Origin: Mesaphorura yosii
Lineage: Eukaryota > Arthropoda > Collembola > Poduromorpha > Tullbergiidae
Assembly: GCA_009869945.1 (NCBI GenBank)
Contig: WIXG01000037.1
Span: 186,001-250,000, forward strand
Direction of reading: 5' to 3'
DNA length: 64,000 nt
Positions 37,201-49,008 of the stretch are shown in pieces. The position numbers and the translations under genes are program-made. Position 1 is the first letter of the stretch; each line of letters starts with the position of its first letter. A model generated the notes under the pieces. The model saw only the letters and a list, made by a program, of their open reading frames with translations. It had not been told where the DNA came from and made no database searches.

Positions 37201-37838
37201 ACCACGATGGAGTGAACCATTGAGTAGGAATCCTCGCTTCCGCCTCCCAGCAAGGGTTCCAAAGCTTCTGGATCGCAGGGATAGTGACAGATCGAAAAAG
37301 ACAATGATCGAGAGCTCTCTGATCCGGTATCGAACTCTTCCTCTTCCTGGCGCACTGGAATTACATCGGGGACATCGAAATAGTAGTGAACGGGCTCAGG
37401 TTGTAGTGGTGGACAGGATTTGCATGTTGCATTTTCACTTTGCGGATGAGTCCTAATTCGACATTCATCATGCGAGCAAGACCCTCTCAATGTCTCGGTC
37501 GAAGAGTTCAGCAGATCCAAATCACGTTGATCAGAGCCCAATTTTCCGTTGGAATACCGCCGTCGATGAACTCGTCGAACGGCTGGAGAATCGACTTGAA
37601 TTGGGACAAAAATTGAAGGAACATCAAAAGAAGCGCGCTTCTTTTTCTTGCTGATGCTGTTCCCAGTCTTCAGAATTGTTTGGGTCGGATGATGGTTTTG
37701 GCTGTGGCGTGAGCGTGAAGCTCCGCAATTGAGAGTCAGGCTGTCTAAACTCCCACTGTAACTTCGCCGGCGCTGGGCCTTCGTGCTCCAGTCACTCCGG
37801 CCACTACTGCATGGGCAGAAACAAATCCCACAACTCAT
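16242..37838 (-). CDS. sdt: Stardust/PALS1 (MPP5) MAGUK polarity scaffold
   Basis: Seventeen exons keep phase throughout to 1,853 aa from an ATG at 37838: 35528-37838, 33837-33973, 30533-31029, 29249-29873, 27831-28065, 20515-20587, 19243-19384, 19100-19171, 18659-18859, 18320-18590, 18020-18050, 17797-17937, 17594-17727, 17340-17504, 17109-17270, 16542-16693 and 16242-16454. Residues 1-770 are low-complexity, rich in Ser, Gln and Pro, with a basic helical stretch ([19 protein letters not shown]). The ECR-like motif [13 protein letters not shown] is near 1046 and binds Par6 in this family. L27N ([16 protein letters not shown]) starts at about 1270, and L27C covers about 1325-1385. PDZ ([21 protein letters not shown]) spans about 1435-1510, SH3 about 1515-1575 ([12 protein letters not shown]), and guanylate kinase about 1640-1840. 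The kinase P-loop is degenerate ([11 protein letters not shown]), as usual in MAGUKs. PALS1 links Crumbs to Patj and Par6 at apical junctions. The C-terminal 660 residues are certain. The true 5' end is less sure because a good 3' splice site lies at 37807, just inside the ATG. Confidence 0.93.
19546..20317 (+). CDS. unknown spliced gene nested in a Stardust intron, opposite strand
   Basis: Three 3' exons are supported: 19779-19949, 20010-20165 and 20250-20317. They are joined by 60- and 84-nt GT-AG introns in matching phase (AAGC|gtaagg...cacag|CATGG; ACTC|gtaagt...gacag|GTGAA). The sequence reads [47 protein letters not shown] and [21 protein letters not shown], then stop. It is rich in charged and aromatic residues and I recognise no family. 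Upstream, an ATG at 19546 opens 50 codons ([16 protein letters not shown]...), probably the first exon, but no donor is clearly best (candidates follow GFS and ETC). The 5' join is therefore unresolved. A poly(A) signal lies at 20486-20491. The gene sits wholly inside the 1,130-nt intron between the two halves of L27N in Stardust. Multiple introns rule out a simple retrocopy. Confidence 0.6.
20486..20491 (+). terminator. AATAAA poly(A) signal of the nested gene
   Basis: Canonical aataaa 169 nt after the nested gene's stop and 24 nt before the opposite-strand Stardust L27 exon, so the nested transcript would end inside its host intron or just reach the exon. Confidence 0.55.
20588..27830. other. 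7.2-kb Stardust intron, no exon recognised
   Basis: The intron between the exon encoding the ECR2-like/DDYISP region and the first L27 exon. All open frames on both strands are short and compositionally noncoding. It is mid-AT with frequent attgc/gcaat words. No transposon, tRNA or other gene could be supported. Confidence 0.6.
28066..29248. other. Stardust intron (1.2 kb)
   Basis: Bounded by minus-strand donor CCAG|gtaagc at 29248 and acceptor tttccag|GAAG at 28066. I see nothing coding inside. Confidence 0.7.
29874..30532. other. Stardust intron (659 nt)
   Basis: Bounded by donor GCCAT|gtaagt at 30532 and acceptor tttttccag|AATA at 29874. It is phase 2, so the codon split is AT|A (Ile). 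No internal feature was recognised. Confidence 0.75.
31030..33836. other. Stardust intron (2.8 kb)
   Basis: Bounded by donor CAGCAG|gtaaga at 33836 and acceptor tcccacag|CTAAG at 31030. A short reiterated stretch, cgcatcgcatcgcatcacgatcg, sits near 31951-31973. No coding or RNA gene was recognised. Confidence 0.7.
33974..35527. other. Stardust intron (1.55 kb)
   Basis: Bounded by donor GGCCG|gtcagt at 35527 and acceptor tgtttcag|CCTTGG at 33974. The donor is weaker than the gene's other donors, which are mostly gtaagt-like. A short direct repeat, aggattccaggattccagga, lies near 34900. Nothing coding was seen. Confidence 0.7.
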
Positions 37839-40800
37839 GTTTAAAACTTTGGATAGTTGTGTCGCACTGGCCCAGCCAAGTTATTACAACAATTAAGTCA
37901 CGACACAAAGTACGTCACGATCACGACTTTGAAGAAGGCATATTTTCATTTTCATAACTCAGGCTCAGGTTCAGAAATTTGTGAGGATTAACAACACCAA
38001 AATTTTACCGGAAAACTTCTTTAGTGGTACTACGCTGCAACAATATTCGAGCACCTTAGTCAAGATAAAATCAAGCAGTGCCGATCTTCGTCACACCACG
38101 AATTAAACGAGAATTGTAGAGACTTAAGATGAATGGATGTCATGTGGTGAAGTGTCACGTATTCGCTGACGAGGGCGAGATTCTTCTCTTGCTAACAGCA
38201 CAAGTGTTATATTTTTGTAAATCTTTTGGAACCAACTCAAATCTTTTTTTAAACCTCGGAAGACGATAATCCTATAATCCTTATAATAGTATTGCCCTCA
38301 ATATTCATCAGTTCGGTACGGGTTTGGGAGATCAGCGTCATTGACTTGACTGTTGACATTCACACTCTCGCTTGAATGGAGTCTCAACAACTTACTTCTT
38401 GCCTTCAAGGCCCTGCTTTATTCGAATGAAATCTTCAGTCCAATTTACAATTAATTATAATATTATTACAACACGAGCGCACAACACATCACGAGTTCAA
38501 CAACCGTAATGATATTTTCTCGATACAAAAACTGCGTTCTTTCCAATTTTTGAGCTCGCAGAGATTTTTTGTTGGAGGAAACTGAAAGCTAATTTAACTT
38601 GTCAATAAAGTGGAATTAGTTGGCCATAAATTGCTAGAAATGCTTCAGCATGGTGAAATGGGCAATTTCTTCACGCGTCAGGCATGTTGTACATCATCTT
38701 CATGATCGTGACTAATTTAATTCGTAATTTCAAACCCTTTTCACATCTTTCGTTGTTATCTTGGCCGGTAATCGGAAGACGCTCTCAAATCTCGACTACC
38801 TGCTTAGGAAATTGCATACAATTTGTGGTTGGTAAGTTGGTACAAAACACGACTCCGACTTCGGCTTTTTGTTTCTTGAGATTGAACCCAGCATTAGTGC
38901 AATAAATTGCAATAATAAAATTAATGCAAAATGCAAATTGAAGTTCACGCTCTTCTGTTGTGCAACAAATGCTAAATACACGACACGGCTTTTCTTTTAA
39001 TGAACCGACGGATTGCAAAAACAAGAACCCATCTGCAACTTCGCCTCGTTCGACATGTCAAAAATGCAATCAGCATCAGCACTGCTTGAAACTCGTTGTA
39101 TTGGGCAGCTTCGAAGTTTGTGAATTGAAGCCGGCTTGGGCCAAATCCTGATTCATTATCGAATCTGTCGCGCTCTAAACCAGTTGACTGTTCGCCGGTC
39201 GCTTATAACCTCCACGAAGAAGCGACGAAGCACGAACTTGTTTTGTTACAAATTGTCTTGGGTCTTGACAAGCAAAAAGTTGCACATGCAAAAATACATA
39301 ACAGTCCAGTGTCAAAAGAACAATCGGAAACCTCATTAACGTAGATCAAGAACTGCGTTACGTAAAAAGGAGCACAGCACAACCGCTAGTACTGGTTTTT
39401 GTCTTGGATTCCTCATTAACGCGCGCTTCTTTGCAAATAGTCATTGTTGTCTGATTCGATGCCAGCAGACATCACAACTCTTGTGTCGATAATCGTAGGC
39501 AAGTCAAGTCAGGTTTAATCACACACTCTATGCAAAAGTAAACAAAATAAAATGCGATACGCATTTTCACGCACATAAGCCCAGGATGGACGTCGAGAAA
39601 GCAGATTCAATGAAAACGAAGCACTGAACTTTGAACTCTTCCTCGAGCGGAGCAAGACTCCAAGCCACCAAAGTCGCGTCTTAGCACTGCACTAGAACAT
39701 TTCCCGTCTGAAGGAATTAGATTCTGTCTTGCAATGCCGCTGCAGAGCGGCAGAAGAATGAAACTTTTTGTCGTTTTTATCTCTTAAAGGGTTTTTGTAA
39801 GGCATTAGATGATTATTATTTCAAGATACCCAGGAGAATTAAGACGCGCGGCACGGCGTTTGGCAAAGAAGAACAAAAATGTAGAAAAAAAGTTAAAGTT
39901 AACGAAGAAACGGCAACGGTGGAGACAAGAAAAGCGGGAAACTATTGCAGACGCTGCCCGGAAAGGTGCAGCCTCCCAATTTTTGGCGTGATGCGTAGTA
40001 ACTAATCTTGGGCTCTCGGAAAACTCAAACCAACTCAACGATTTCGGATTCCGTTGCTTGTGTGCACTGCGCCTGATTATCACACATTACAATAGGGATA
40101 GTTAGGGCACAGTGCAGCTTCAGAAGATTCATATTGAGCACCCAAAAGAATACCCATCCATCCGCATAATCATGTACATCTTTAGTCTTAGCGTTTCCTG
40201 TTCTTGTGCATTTTCTCGTACAGCACAGTTCCTTCAGACCCAATTTACGAAAGTACAGAAAAACAAGAGTCAAGGCAAAAGACAAATGTGAATGCGATAC
40301 AGATTGGGTAATAGGCAATAAAGGACGGGACACAGGAGCCAAGAACAAGAAATAATGCACAATACTGAGCTAAGCGCATAGGGCATCAGAGTCAGAGTCA
40401 TCCACTGCTCATGTGACTGTGACTTACTCGTTACAGTTGCACAAAAACAGAAATAGTTGAAGTTGAAGAAAACCCATTCCATGTTTCTGTTTCGGCGCGA
40501 AGACTGAAGACCGTCAAGATGTCCCGCAAAAGAAGAGAAAGAAGGAAGGGAGATTTTAGGTGGCTTCCATATGTTGATAAATTGCGTGTAATGCTTAAGC
40601 GTTTCATCACTGGCGCCGGATAAGCCGTAGCCATAAGTGTGTTGTGCTTGTAGCATCAAGCAATGGAGAAAATGGGAAATCTCTGGGCGGATAACATTTC
40701 ATCGTTTCAATCATCGTCTGCGTACACATGCGGGAACATCAAAACATCCCGGCATGTGTGCGGAATAAAATATCGGGAGCTAAACTGATTTTATCCAGCC

Positions 40801-43800
40801 CATTTCACTCCGCGGTCTGGTCTAAATTTGTCTCATGCATATTTCACTACTCTGCTTCACAACACATTGAAAATTCGGGGCGGGTGCATGATTCCTGTGT
40901 GGGGACTGATGATGGCAAAAAATTTGGCAGGCAATGGCACTTGCGTATGGCATGACTTTAATGGCACACGAGTAACTCTTTACGTAAATTGGAAAGCTTC
41001 TGACGAAGACGTCGGGTCGTCAGAATCATGTGAAGGATGTACAAGGACAATATTTGCAAGCAATTAGTGACTTCTTTGCATGCTACTTGCCAGTTTTTGC
41101 GAGTTGCGACTTTTACGACAGGAAATGTCGTTCAGTTGAAGTCGAACATATGATTTCCATTCTCGCAAAACTGAATCCGATCTGATCTCGTCTCTGTCGT
41201 ACACCGTATCGACACATTCCTTCTTCTTCCTATTCTCAGTAGTTTAAGATTGCGTGGGAATTAATTCCAGTAAGATGTAATGATAGGTTTACGACTTGCC
41301 TTCAGCGAACTTTAAAATCTGTGAATATTTTAACAAGTCCGTGTAAACAATGCACAAGGCTACTTCTTCGCTTTACCTTTGCATTTGCCTGGCCTGCGAT
41401 TTTTTTCGAGAAAATTAGTGTCATGAAATAAATATTTACGCACTAAGTATGAAAGAGGCCGAAGCCGCTGCAAAAATTCCATATTCCAGAGAGTCATCGC
41501 AGCCGGCCGGCCAGTATTTCGGCTTGGGAGTCCCGACTCTTAAAAATTTAGACATATATATATACAAATGGAAACCAAATGGCAATTTCTTCTCCGTTGC
41601 CACTCACACATGAAGAATTTTAATACTGTCACAGTTAAAAATTAAAACTCCGTCGGTTGTAAAAGATTTTCAGACAAGCATGCAATAAAGCAGTCGTCCT
41701 GCGCTACATGGCAAGTCATCTTGATTAATATTCAGTTTTATCTTGATTTCTTGTACTGCGCTCGTCCTTCCTTCGTGCCATACAAAAAGGTTACACGTTA
41801 CACTACACAGCAGCGTAGTAAATCATTTAATAGTAAGCATTGAACCTCATTCTGTTTTATTGTCATGCTGCGCCCAGTCTCATGTGAAGCCAGCGCTAAG
41901 CCAAGCACACATCCACGAAAGTATATACTGCACTAGGAAATGAACAATAAATTGAGGTTAACTGCATGTGCAATTGCCATTACCGATTGCGAACAAATGA
42001 ACAAACAAGCCTGTAGTAAAGCAAATAAATAAATTATCAGCACCGGCCGGTTTCTCAGCGGCGAATCTCGCCTTGTCTTGTCTTGTATTAAATGGCAGGC
42101 AGATGGGCAAATTAACGACCGATACAAAAGGAGCAGCATCATTACGATCAGACTACAGCCACGACGACGGAGGCATTTAAATCCATTCAGGAATGTGGGG
42201 ACCGCGAATTTCTGCGCGCTGTAGGATTAAAATTAAGGTAACACGTATGTGACGCGTGATTTATTAAACTTCTCGTCCACTTGGGCGAAATTCCAAATTG
42301 TTTAAGCAATCATGTAAAACCCACATTTGTATTAAACAAAGTTGTCGCTTTCAGCTATTTAATTAATTAAGTTCGTTAAATTTGGGCATCTGACAATTCA
42401 GGTTCAGCTTGATTACGAGATTACAATTATTTATCGCTGTTTACATATGTTCTTAATTGGCACCTAGCAAGTTCTTCCCAAAATGCAGAATGAAGACTAC
42501 AATTGCAAATTGAACCGCAGTTGCTGGCCCGACCCAAATCGATTCGAACTCGATCAACAATCAACTGGTTCCACCGCCCGAGCTTCAATTTAACAACCCA
42601 ATTGCCAGTTGGGAGCAAAATGTGGATTTTTGCTTGTCTGGGGTAATGCCAGTCGGCATTAATGGGAATATAATGACCTGAGTAATCTATCATTGGACTA
42701 TTTGTGTTGTGGGAACATGCGAGCTACTATTTTTCATCGGATCCGCTACAAACCGCTCCACTGCACTCAGACCATGGAACCAGCACTATTGCCGACGTGG
42801 ACAACTTATTTGCGTATGGCTCCGGGACATATCAGATTATGGACGCTGTCAAACATTGACCATGATCGTGCTCGTCGTTGTCGTTGGCAGACGTGCGAAA
42901 TGAGGATCATATCACGGAATATTCAATTATGGGCATGTCATTTGCTAAATCACGTCCTCCGTTCAACGTTTAAGGCGAAATGGGTTAGTCAGTCGTCGCG
43001 ATTCGCGAGTGGCATGCCGAATTATTTACAAGCATCGAGACATGAACAAACGGCCAAACCAACGCAAAAGTAAAGATGCTGTAGGTAAATTGCAAATTCA
43101 AATTGTGATTTACGAAAACGAGCAAAGACAACAATGCATGCAGATTATGCAGCGGAGTTTGATGAGTAAATTGAATTTAATGCAAACGAGTTTCCCCTTT
43201 GCGCCTGGCTGTCAATAATGAAGGCACGTACGCTCCGAAGCTGCCGGTCTGGTTCAGTTTTCTCACAATACTGGTATTAAGTTGGACATTTCACTCAGGC
43301 TGGGCATGCATGCATTAAAATAATGACATCTTATTAAATATTCCTACGACACCGCCACCGCCGTGCTGTATTGTTGCTGTGTTGTCGTAAAACTGACTCT
43401 GGCTCGGTGCATATACGCTGTAACCCGCGGTGTACGCTGACTTACTTAATGTACACGATTTTGCTCGTCTCGTCCCAATCGTGTCGCAGTCGTAACCATA
43501 ACAAACAATCGTAAAATAAAAACTTGAAACTTGATTTGATGTAATGCCTGCCAATCAGCTCAGCTCTGCGACCAGCGATCAAAGACACGAATCGCATTGT
43601 GGATTCTCTTTAAACTGGTCTTCTCATGCCAGGTTTCTAATTTTTTGTGTGGTGGCTCTAACATTTAGGCCACTTTAATTGTACGTCGTCCCAAAACTTA
43701 AAACTTGGCTTCTTGGTTATGGCATGGTCCTCGCTGCCTAGCTACTGTTATCGAATGCTATTAAATAATTTCAACTTGAACCAGTTAAAGCTCACTCAAC

Positions 43801-46800
43801 TTACGTCAAAGAGAAGAAATGCCAGCCGGATATGAGAAAATGGCAAGCAGATTTATTGCACTGCTTTAAAATACGTAACAAGATAAATTCATTACGAGCC
43901 ATTCTCTCGGAGTCTCGATTTCAGTTCTCTTTTAATAAGTTCTCGATTTTCATATGGCAGAAATATTAATTATGGAATTCAATTATTTCTGAGCAGGAAA
44001 GTTATAAATAACTTTACGCGTTACACGCGCTCATAAAAATGGAAATATTAATATCAATATGCGAAATGAAAGGAATAGACCAAACATTTCATGCCACACT
44101 TGCGTTACTTCGTCGCGTCAACCTTTCCTGTGTCGCGTTTCGCCCGACCAACTTTCCTAGCTTGGCTGTGGAAATTAATTGAAATGGAATAAACGAGACA
44201 AACCCCGCGGAAAGCGGCTGCGGTATTTCTATTCCTTTTTCAGTCTGCATACGTAAAAATTACTCAAATCCTTAACCTCGATCATGCCTCTGGTGTCACA
44301 TACCTCATGAGCGCGCTCCAACTTTAGCGTGCCTAGATGGAACTCAACTTAGCACACGACGCGGGCGACGGCGACAGCCACGGCTTAAGCTTTGAGTTTG
44401 TGAAACCTCAAAAATCTCATAAAATATGCAATTTGAGTGTCACACAGAGTGAAACGTAATTTTATCAAATCTCAGCTACGGTTCCGACATGGAAGCTCGT
44501 AACGCGTCTGGAGGAGAGCAAATATTAAACAGTAAGTGGCACACCGACGCTTATGCGAGCCTTGAGCGTAGGCGAAGCACAGCAGAGCATATTTTGGAAA
44601 CGCGTACGAATACGAACGCGTAATAATCATAAAAGGGTTATTCAATTAATTTGAAATTTCCATGTCCTCTGGTTTCGAAACCATCTTCAACCGCGCATGC
44701 ACGAGCCGAACAGGAATAAATTGAGCAAACTGATTCCAGTGGAAGTGCTCCGTTGCGTTGGAAATTATTGTCTGGCACTGCGCCTGCATTTTGTATTAAA
44801 TTAAGAACGGGAAACCAACCTTTTTATTACCGCTTCTGCTTTTGTTTCCGATTCCTTACAAGCAAGAACCTTCCAAGTTGAACTTCACGCCGGTGGATTT
44901 CGTAAAACAAACGTCAAGTAAGCAATACACACACAAAGTTACGAAGTTCCAGCGTGTTGTAGTCAACCTTGGTGGTGCAAATCAAATTCTAAATGCGATT
45001 GACACCGACGCACGTCGAAAAACACCACAAACGAAATCCGTAGCGAAATTAAGAGTTAGGTGTGACTGACGTCGTAAATTCCTTTCCAGTGACTGCTTGC
45101 TGATCACCAGCTCACTGACGTCAAGGCACGCTGGAACCCGGCTCAAATCAAGTCAAATGAATGATTCCAGGCCTTATCACTGCCTGATCAAGTAACTGAT
45201 TCGGTGTTATTGCCCGATTGAGGACAAACTGCAGAACGACTTTGCTTTGAGAAATAAAGTCAAAGCCGCAATGAATTCTTCTTAAGGCACTTTACTTCAG
45301 AACACACCGAGAGGAGCAGTTGAGCAGTGACAACAAAAATGCAGAAACTCACAACACGGATATGCATTAATTGCTAAAATTAGATTTAACGAGTCAATGA
45401 GTCCATGACGTGACAAGTTTAATGGTTCCAAGACGCAAATGCAGACGTAAATACGCGACGTAACTTAATTTGCACTGGGACCATTCCCGAGAATATTTAA
45501 CATGCAACTAGACTCAAAGCCTACCTACTGCCTACCTGCCCAACTCATTTAGATTGGAGATGGATTACTACGAGTACGAGTACGGCTACGCTCTCGCTGG
45601 TATTTCTATTATATTCATACACAGCAAGCTCCGAACCCGAGCCACAGGTAGACGCATTGTTGTAGTACGTATTAATTTTTTTCTCACTCTCCTCCGAGCG
45701 AGCCACAGCCATAGCTACGACCAGCACACAGTGTATAGAAAAGGAATTTTCTAAGCAGGTAGAATAATGCAATGTTAATGGTAATAATATGATACGAGGT
45801 AATTTTTTGTTTGTGGGAGAGAAAAGAGGAACCAAAACATTCAGTACAGATTTGAGCCTGAGCTCTTGCTTGCTGCTGCTGACTGGCTGATGCTCAGTAC
45901 ATATTTACCGATTTACCTGCGCTGTGCAAACGATAAGCTCAATAAGAGCGTACCTCATTTTCCACAACGCCATGCCGGATACCACAATAAAAAAGAGTCA
46001 AGTTTTCCACTGCTTCACCGTAGCTCGCTGTAGTCAAGTGAGGCAATGTTTAGAGCACTCCTTCGGTATGTTATTTGTTGCTGAATGAAATTAAGTTGGA
46101 ACACGTACGCGTACAAGTACGCGTACAGGTAGAAGGGTTGAATTTACTTCGAGTTAGCATGGCACAGGTGTATTCAGTGGTCGTTTCATCTCGATCCACT
46201 ATCCACTATCTGCCTTTACTATCAACCTCACTCTATACATTATTGCATTATGCATTGTGCTTACGGGCTTCTTTCTCCCCTTTTCAGTCCGTATCAGCTT
46301 GTATAATGAGAATCTCTAAGGTGAACAACATTCCACCTGCTTTTTCCTCTTGCACTCGGGCGTTTGGCGCTTATCATGGAAGGCCATTTCCCCTGTAGCG
46401 TAAAGAGTAAACATGTTATCCATTTCTGGCCTGGCCATGGCCCTGCTGCTGACTGCGCTGCTCTGAAATTGAAATACTGCTCGGACCTTCAAAGTGGACG
46501 TGAAGTACGGACGGCAGACAGTCCAGCCGAGAGTGAACCACGAACAATTTCCACTTCCACCGCACGCACTTAATCCTAATGCAATATGCAATAGTAATAG
46601 GAGCAACAGCAAAATGTAAGAAGTCAAAATCTCGAAACTCGAAACCCCTTCGCCTGATGCCAAATTGTTGCCCATACCGTAAAACGTAAAGCCTTGCCTC
46701 CTTCAAATTGTAAGCAATAAGTTCTCGTAACCTCATGCGTAATGTAATTGTATCTTCGTAATGCTGGATAGAAATACAAATACAGTGTCAATCGTCCAGC

Positions 46801-48700
46801 GTCCAGCCCATCCCAGTAACCAGCAACCTGAGATCTTTTGACTCTTTTCTTAAAGCATGCTTCTTCATTCTGCTTCTGCCAGGTAGAAGGAAGAAAAGAC
46901 GAGTACGAATACGAGAATTCAAGCCACAAATGCTAAACGAAAGCAAATGACATGAATATAAAGAAGTCTCGTATTATTAAGAGGCATGATTGTAAAATGG
47001 TGGAGTTCAGACGGCTTGGAACTTTCTTTGCCTGTGTAGCCAAGCCACAAAGTCAGAAATGGCCTGGAGCTCATTGGAATGCGACGCGCAATTACAGCCG
47101 AATTCAAGTGTATTTAAATATGGTTTTGAGAACTTGGCAGTCAGAGCAGGACTCGTGCGGATGGAACGGCTCATTTGGAAGAGCGTGCAGAGCTAAGTGC
47201 CGTGGAACCGTCGCGCCTCCACGCCAACACTAAAGTCGCTCACCGCGCACTGAAACTAACCAACTTCTTTACCCAAGAATTGAACCAAGAACCCTTCTTC
47301 TGAAATGATTTTTTAAGAAAACAGTCAAATCTTCTCCCTATCCTCATCCTCGTCTTCCTTGTGATAACAATAACAATCCACTCCTTCCAAGAAAAACGTA
47401 GCTCAGACTGAAATTTCTTTTCCCGTTGCGTTGCGTATTGCTTAAATCTTACTGCACAGATGATTTGATGTCTGGAATGTTTTCAGAACACGAAGAATTG
47501 TTCAAAGGCTGTCACACTTGTCTTCTGCTATCGCAGGAATGTCTCCTCAAAACTTGAATATATCTTGCTTTGGAAATCACATTTGAGTAATACAAATCGG
47601 CGTGCATGCGTGCCGAGTGCCTGCGACTATGCTGACTTAAAGATGACGCGACGTGGAAAAATAGTTTCTTCAGTGAATTTTGAAGATAGCAACAGAATTT
47701 CTTAAAATAATAAAAATTGGGCACGGAATGACAAAGGAACCATTCATCGTTCGTTCAGTTGAGAACTTCCAAAACAACACAAAATAGTGCTCAATAGATG
47801 AAAGCAAAGATTAGCCAACATTCTTCGCCAGCTCCGCTAGAAATAAATCACTGCTCCTCTCCTGATTGGAAGAGATTACAAGCGATGTGCTCCGCCGCTC
47901 CACTTCGCACATCACGCGGCCACAGAATAATGTGAAAATCCAGCACGGCCGGAAGTAACCAGCAACAAGAATAAGAAACGTGCGGCGTGAGTATGCCTTA
48001 AGCGTAAGAACTGTGTTCAGGAAATGGAAAAGAGCGATCAAATTTTGGGTTTTACGAAAATACAATAACGCCCAAGCCCAAGTTAGTCGGGAGAGGAAAT
48101 ATGATTCAAAAATACAATCACAATGGGCAAGACGGCAGAAAGAAAAGCAGACGCAGAAAGTGCGAAGAGAAAGGAACACAACGACGGGTTGGTTCGAGGA
48201 ACGGTTGAGGAGCTGTGTCTTCTATCTATGAGCGAAGTTTTTCAGTCAAGGACGAATAATGCGAAGGTATCTCTTTGAAGATGAACCGCAAAGCGCAAAG
48301 TGAGAATTCGGCGCGCGTTGCGGTGTGCGAAAAGCCTTGTGCTTCGTTCTGGTGGCATGGCGAGCTCGTTAATATTTTGCATTTACCTTTCCCATTTACG
48401 ATTTACCTGTAATCGTTGCGTAACTAGGCAAGAGCACTGGTACTGGCTCGTTACCTTTGATCTTTACCACCTACACAATTTTCTATTCGTAAAATTCGCA
48501 TTCGAACAGACGCTAAAGGCTGGGCACTCAACCTCATCTACGACCTGCTTCATTAATGCTTGTGTGCAATGCAAAAGGATTCATAAATTCCGATGCTAGA
48601 AGCGCCTGACGTCCGATGAAATGTGTGCTGAGGTTTCCGTGTGAGGAAATGCTGAGTGTCATGCCATAAATTGGAAGAATTACGTGGACTGTGGACTTAC
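37839..48700. other. 10.9-kb stretch without recognisable genes
   Basis: Upstream of the Stardust start candidate and downstream of the PDZ exon pair on the same strand. If the transcript continues, this is intron; otherwise it is intergenic. Open frames are below about 130 codons, often on both strands at once, and have no domain similarity. Reiterated GTACG- and GCAAT-rich words are common. Confidence 0.5.
46105..46126. repeat. paired 10-bp palindrome GTACGCGTAC
   Basis: GTACGCGTAC is its own reverse complement and occurs twice (46105-46114 and 46117-46126), separated by two bases, giving a perfect 12-bp period. Confidence 0.9.
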
Positions 48701-49008
48701 CCAGTTTGTTTCCGCTTCTTCTTTTTACGCGCAGACATATCGTTCTGGATCTTATGCACTGAAAACCAAAGAAAATTCCCATTCTTGATCACTCACATAA
48801 TGCAAACAGGTACAAGTGGTCGAATGTTTGGGTGTGGTCAAATAGTGCATTGCATCAGGCGGTGTACACTACGCGAAAACAATGAATTGGCCATTTACCT
48901 GATGGATATGAGATATGACCTCCGTGTGCGTTGCGTCCTCCAGCGAACGTCCATTGACTTCCAGTATCTCATCACCAACCTCCAAATCCGCTTTGTCTGC
49001 TGGTGAAC
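48701..49008 (-). CDS. two exons encoding the C-terminal part of a PDZ domain
   Basis: Exon A (48899-49008) and exon B (48701-48758) are joined by a 140-nt GT-AG intron in phase 0. Acceptors are gtcgcag|GTTC and gttttcag|TGC; donors are CAG|gtaaat and CTGG|gtaagt. Exon A reads GSPADKADLEVGDEILEVNG, then RSLEDATHTEVISHIHQ. Exon B reads CIRSRTICLRVKRRSGNKL. This covers the PDZ from beta-C to beta-F with the conserved GD-x-IL-x-VNG. The N-terminal half, with the ligand-binding GLGF loop, must come from an upstream exon to the right, which I could not find. Exon B ends in phase 1, whereas the splice site at 37807 needs phase 2, so it cannot join the long Stardust exon directly. Either there is at least one missing exon between them, or this is a separate gene reaching past the right edge. 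Confidence 0.75.

Noticed and set aside
35707-37456. Several long plus-strand open frames (184, 197 and 125 codons)
   Set aside because: Antisense shadows of the long Stardust exon. Low-complexity codons such as GCN, CAR and AGN read open on the reverse strand too.
39809-39991. Lys/Arg-rich plus-strand frame (RRLAKKNKNVEKKLKLTKKR)
   Set aside because: Only 60 codons, no splice context or homology. Adenine-rich DNA readily yields such sequence, and the opposite strand is open as well.
41617-41627. miR-8/200-like TAATACTGTCA
   Set aside because: The match ends after 11 bases and no hairpin arm is present nearby.
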